A DNA stretch of 64,000 bases from Ponticaulis sp. Its GTDB lineage: Bacteria > Pseudomonadota > Alphaproteobacteria > Caulobacterales > Hyphomonadaceae. A program made the translations under genes and the position numbers. Below, piece by piece: positions 62,022 through 64,000 of this stretch. The notes below the pieces were generated by a model, which had not been told where the DNA came from, did no database searches, and saw only the letters and a program-made list of their open reading frames with translations. Positions within the stretch are counted from its first letter, which is position 1. Each line of letters begins with the position of its first letter. The stretch is from positions 248,001 through 312,000 of the forward strand of contig PBNO01000015.1 of the NCBI GenBank assembly GCA_002723155.1. The letters are read 5' to 3'.

Positions 62022-63596
62022 TCAGCCGGCGTCGGCCTCGTCCTCGTCATTCATGACCTCCTGAGGCAGCGGCGTTGCTGGTTCAGGCGGCGGAATGGGC
62101 ACTCCGGCATTATCCATCCGGAAAGGCGGGCGCTCCGGCGCTTCGACATTTGCCGTAAGCACCTCATCATACTCGCGGATACGGCGCACATAGCGCACTG
62201 GCTCATAGCCGCGCGCATACCCGTGACGCACGGTAGAGTGATATTCCCGCTCGGTCAGCAGCGGCAACATACGCGAAATATTGGACCAGCGGTTGGGATC
62301 AAGATTCTGTCGGCGCGCCAATGTCCGCGCGTCGAGCAAGTGACCATAGCCGACATTGTAAGCCGCCATCGCCATCCATAACCGATCATAGCCGCTCACA
62401 CCGTCCGGCAGACGCTCATATATACGACGCATATATTCAGCGCCGCCATAAATGCTTTGCTCAGGGTCCAGCCTGTCGGTCACGCCTACTTCACGCGCGG
62501 TAGGGCGCGTCAGCATCATCAGGCCGCGCACACCTGTCGGACTGCGTGCATCGGCTTCCCAATGGCTTTCCTGATAGCCTTGCGCGGCAAGCATGGTCCA
62601 GTCGAGGTCCTCTTCACGCGCGGCGTCGCGGAAAGTCGGCTCGAACTGCGGCAGTCGGGTTTCGATACGGCGGTAGAAGGTCGAGATGTCGACATAATCA
62701 AATTCGTTGAGATGGCCGTAGTGACGCTCGTCTAACTCGGTGAGCAACCCGTCTTGATGAGCGGTTTCGAACCAGTCACTCAGGAAAGGCAGTATATCAC
62801 GCGACTGAGGCGCGATTTCCCAGGCAAGCTGCCGATCCTCGCTGCCGACCATCATGGATCGCATAAGCTCAGGGAATTGTCGCCGCGCGAACTGCGCAAC
62901 GTTTGAATCCACTATAGCGCAATCAATGTCGCCCTCGGCCACGTCCGTCAGCAGGCCATAGCCTGTCATGCCGTCAACCGAGCGCCAGTCGAGTTCATCA
63001 ACCGATTGCGCAGCGACTTCCAGTGTCGCCTCGGCGCCTGAGTCGCGGATGGCGACCACTTCATAGTCGGACATTGCGGAAAGAGAATTGGGTGCCGGAC
63101 CACCCCGGCTGCAAACCGCAACAGGCCGGACATTCTTGTAGGCGGGGCCAAAAATGACCTCGCCCTCTTCTTCATGCTCCATCCTGATTTCGCGCTGGGT
63201 CAGCCCGGGGGCTGCAATATGCCCCTCGCCATTCCGAACGGCCTCGAGGACAGCATTGAAATCATCGTAAATCTTGTAGCGGACCTGCACGCCCATCGCC
63301 TCTGCAAGCTCGCTTGTCAGATCAACCTCATAACCGGTCGCAATTCCTGCGCGGTCGCGAAACGTGGTTGGCGAGGCGACGGTCAGAACAACCAGCTCAC
63401 CATCAGCGCGAATGCCTTCGAGTCCGTGCGAAACTGGCGGTTCGGCAGGCTCGGGATCGAGCATGGCGGACACCGCATCAACCGGTGAAGACACGCTCCA
63501 GTTTGACGATTGGGAGAAGATTAAAAGGGCTGCCACGCTGGACGCTGCGAGAAAGCCGAGTGCGAAGCCCGTTGCCGATTTTCTCTTTTTTGACAT
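62022..63596 (-). CDS. mltF: Membrane-bound lytic transglycosylase, MltF type
   Basis: A 524-residue peptidoglycan-cleaving enzyme with two domains: an N-terminal periplasmic amino-acid-binding-like (SBP3) part (about 60-290, ELVVLTVASPTTFRDRAGIA) and a C-terminal SLT domain with catalytic Glu in AAQGYQESHWEADARSPTG and the AAYNVGYGH segment. A hydrophobic N-terminal segment (ALGFLAASSVAALLIF) anchors it in the membrane; no lipobox Cys is seen, unlike the classical MltF lipoprotein. The ATG at 63596 is preferred to the one at 63653, which lacks a ribosome site and a leader. It completes a group of cell-wall genes. Confidence 0.9.
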   Translation of the reverse strand: MSKKRKSATGFALGFLAASSVAALLIFSQSSNWSVSSPVDAVSAMLDPEPAEPPVSHGLEGIRADGELVVLTVASPTTFRDRAGIATGYEVDLTSELAEAMGVQVRYKIYDDFNAVLEAVRNGEGHIAAPGLTQREIRMEHEEEGEVIFGPAYKNVRPVAVCSRGGPAPNSLSAMSDYEVVAIRDSGAEATLEVAAQSVDELDWRSVDGMTGYGLLTDVAEGDIDCAIVDSNVAQFARRQFPELMRSMMVGSEDRQLAWEIAPQSRDILPFLSDWFETAHQDGLLTELDERHYGHLNEFDYVDISTFYRRIETRLPQFEPTFRDAAREEDLDWTMLAAQGYQESHWEADARSPTGVRGLMMLTRPTAREVGVTDRLDPEQSIYGGAEYMRRIYERLPDGVSGYDRLWMAMAAYNVGYGHLLDARTLARRQNLDPNRWSNISRMLPLLTEREYHSTVRHGYARGYEPVRYVRRIREYDEVLTANVEAPERPPFRMDNAGVPIPPPEPATPLPQEVMNDEDEADAG

Positions 63597-63739
63597 GACC
63601 AACCAACGTAGCCCGCAGTTCAAAGTTCCAAATTTCTCAACCGACAGGCCCATTCACGAGATTTTGCGCGCCTCAATCTTCACCCGCCCCTCAAACTGTG
63701 AAACTCTTTTTCCAACGACAAAAATAAGGGGAGAGACAC

Positions 63740-64000
63740 ATGTTTGACCGGGACGACTGGCTGGCATCTCATCAAGAGGACATTATCGAGCCGGAACGGG
63801 AGATCGTAGACCCGCACCACCACCTCTGGGACTGGCCATCCATGGCCAATTACCTGCTCGACCAGCTCTGGAAAGACACAAGCTCCGGCCATAACGTCGT
63901 CCAGACCATGTTTATGGAGTGCGGCTGGTCTTATCACAAAGAAGGTCCGGACCATCTCAAACCTGTCGGTGAGACAGAACGCGTCGCGAGCATTGCCACC
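63740..64000 (+). CDS. Amidohydrolase family 2 protein (3' truncated)
   Basis: The first 87 codons of a gene running off the window. EREIVDPHHHLWDWPS has the metal-binding HHH-x-W pattern of amidohydrolase_2 (TIM-barrel) hydrolases such as lactonases and decarboxylases, and QTMFMECGWSYHK follows. GGGGAGAG precedes the ATG, and it starts 144 bases from the divergent mltF gene. The reaction cannot be named from this part. Confidence 0.85.
   Translation, partial: MFDRDDWLASHQEDIIEPEREIVDPHHHLWDWPSMANYLLDQLWKDTSSGHNVVQTMFMECGWSYHKEGPDHLKPVGETERVASIAT

Overview
The window is a chromosomal stretch of an alphaproteobacterium, most likely a marine member of the Caulobacterales/Maricaulales group (Hyphomonadaceae-like). 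This rests on several features: paired ATP synthase b' and b subunits, a split glycine decarboxylase (gcvPA/gcvPB) behind a tandem glycine riboswitch, the order tldD | ctaC-ctaD-(membrane protein)-ctaB-coxF-ctaG-ctaE-surf1-thrC, a plant/alphaproteobacterial type gshA, and many sulfotransferase-like genes. Genes are tightly packed, with frequent ATGA overlaps and GTG/TTG starts. I see no tRNA, rRNA, CRISPR array, insertion sequence or prophage. The genus is inference.

Layout. 1-1.4 kb: end of an ATP synthase F0 operon and a small DUF2164 protein. 1.4-4.2 kb: a small membrane protein and two tandem acyltransferase-3 (OafA-type) genes that arose by duplication. 4.2-9.0 kb (minus strand): the glycine cleavage operon gcvT-gcvH-gcvPA-gcvPB, with a recognisable promoter, a palindrome over the -35 box, and a two-aptamer glycine riboswitch. 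9.1-17.7 kb: argS, ispH, thrB, rnhA, two lipoproteins and a large hybrid sensor kinase.

17.8-32.3 kb is the accessory heart of the window. It holds four sulfotransferase-like genes, a GT4-type glycosyltransferase, a hexapeptide O-acetyltransferase, a WcbI-like protein, a 1464-residue protein with two glycosyltransferase modules and three C-terminal beta-sandwich-like modules, a lipoprotein, and a Wzm/Wzt-type ABC exporter. Together these read as a locus making, decorating (sulfation, acylation) and exporting a surface polysaccharide. A fifth sulfotransferase-like gene lies at 51.7 kb, and the two OafA-type acyltransferases at 2-4 kb could act on the same glycan.

32.4-46.1 kb: peroxiredoxin, YqgE, an EAL phosphodiesterase, a GNAT acetyltransferase, threonine synthase, SURF1, and the aa3-type cytochrome c oxidase structural and assembly genes, then a TPR protein and tldD. 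46.2-54.4 kb: a DUF937 protein with a perfect 51-bp internal duplication, a TonB-C-like protein, a POT peptide transporter, a TonB-dependent receptor, a sulfotransferase-like gene and a secreted carboxylesterase. 54.5-64 kb: a kelch lipoprotein with gshA, then envelope-maintenance genes (M15/DUF882 peptidase with an EF-hand-like insert, L,D-transpeptidase, M48 protease, metallo-beta-lactamase-fold hydrolase, MltF-type lytic transglycosylase), ending in a truncated amidohydrolase.

Most functional calls rest on motifs read by eye. No database search or structure prediction was run, so domain boundaries are approximate.
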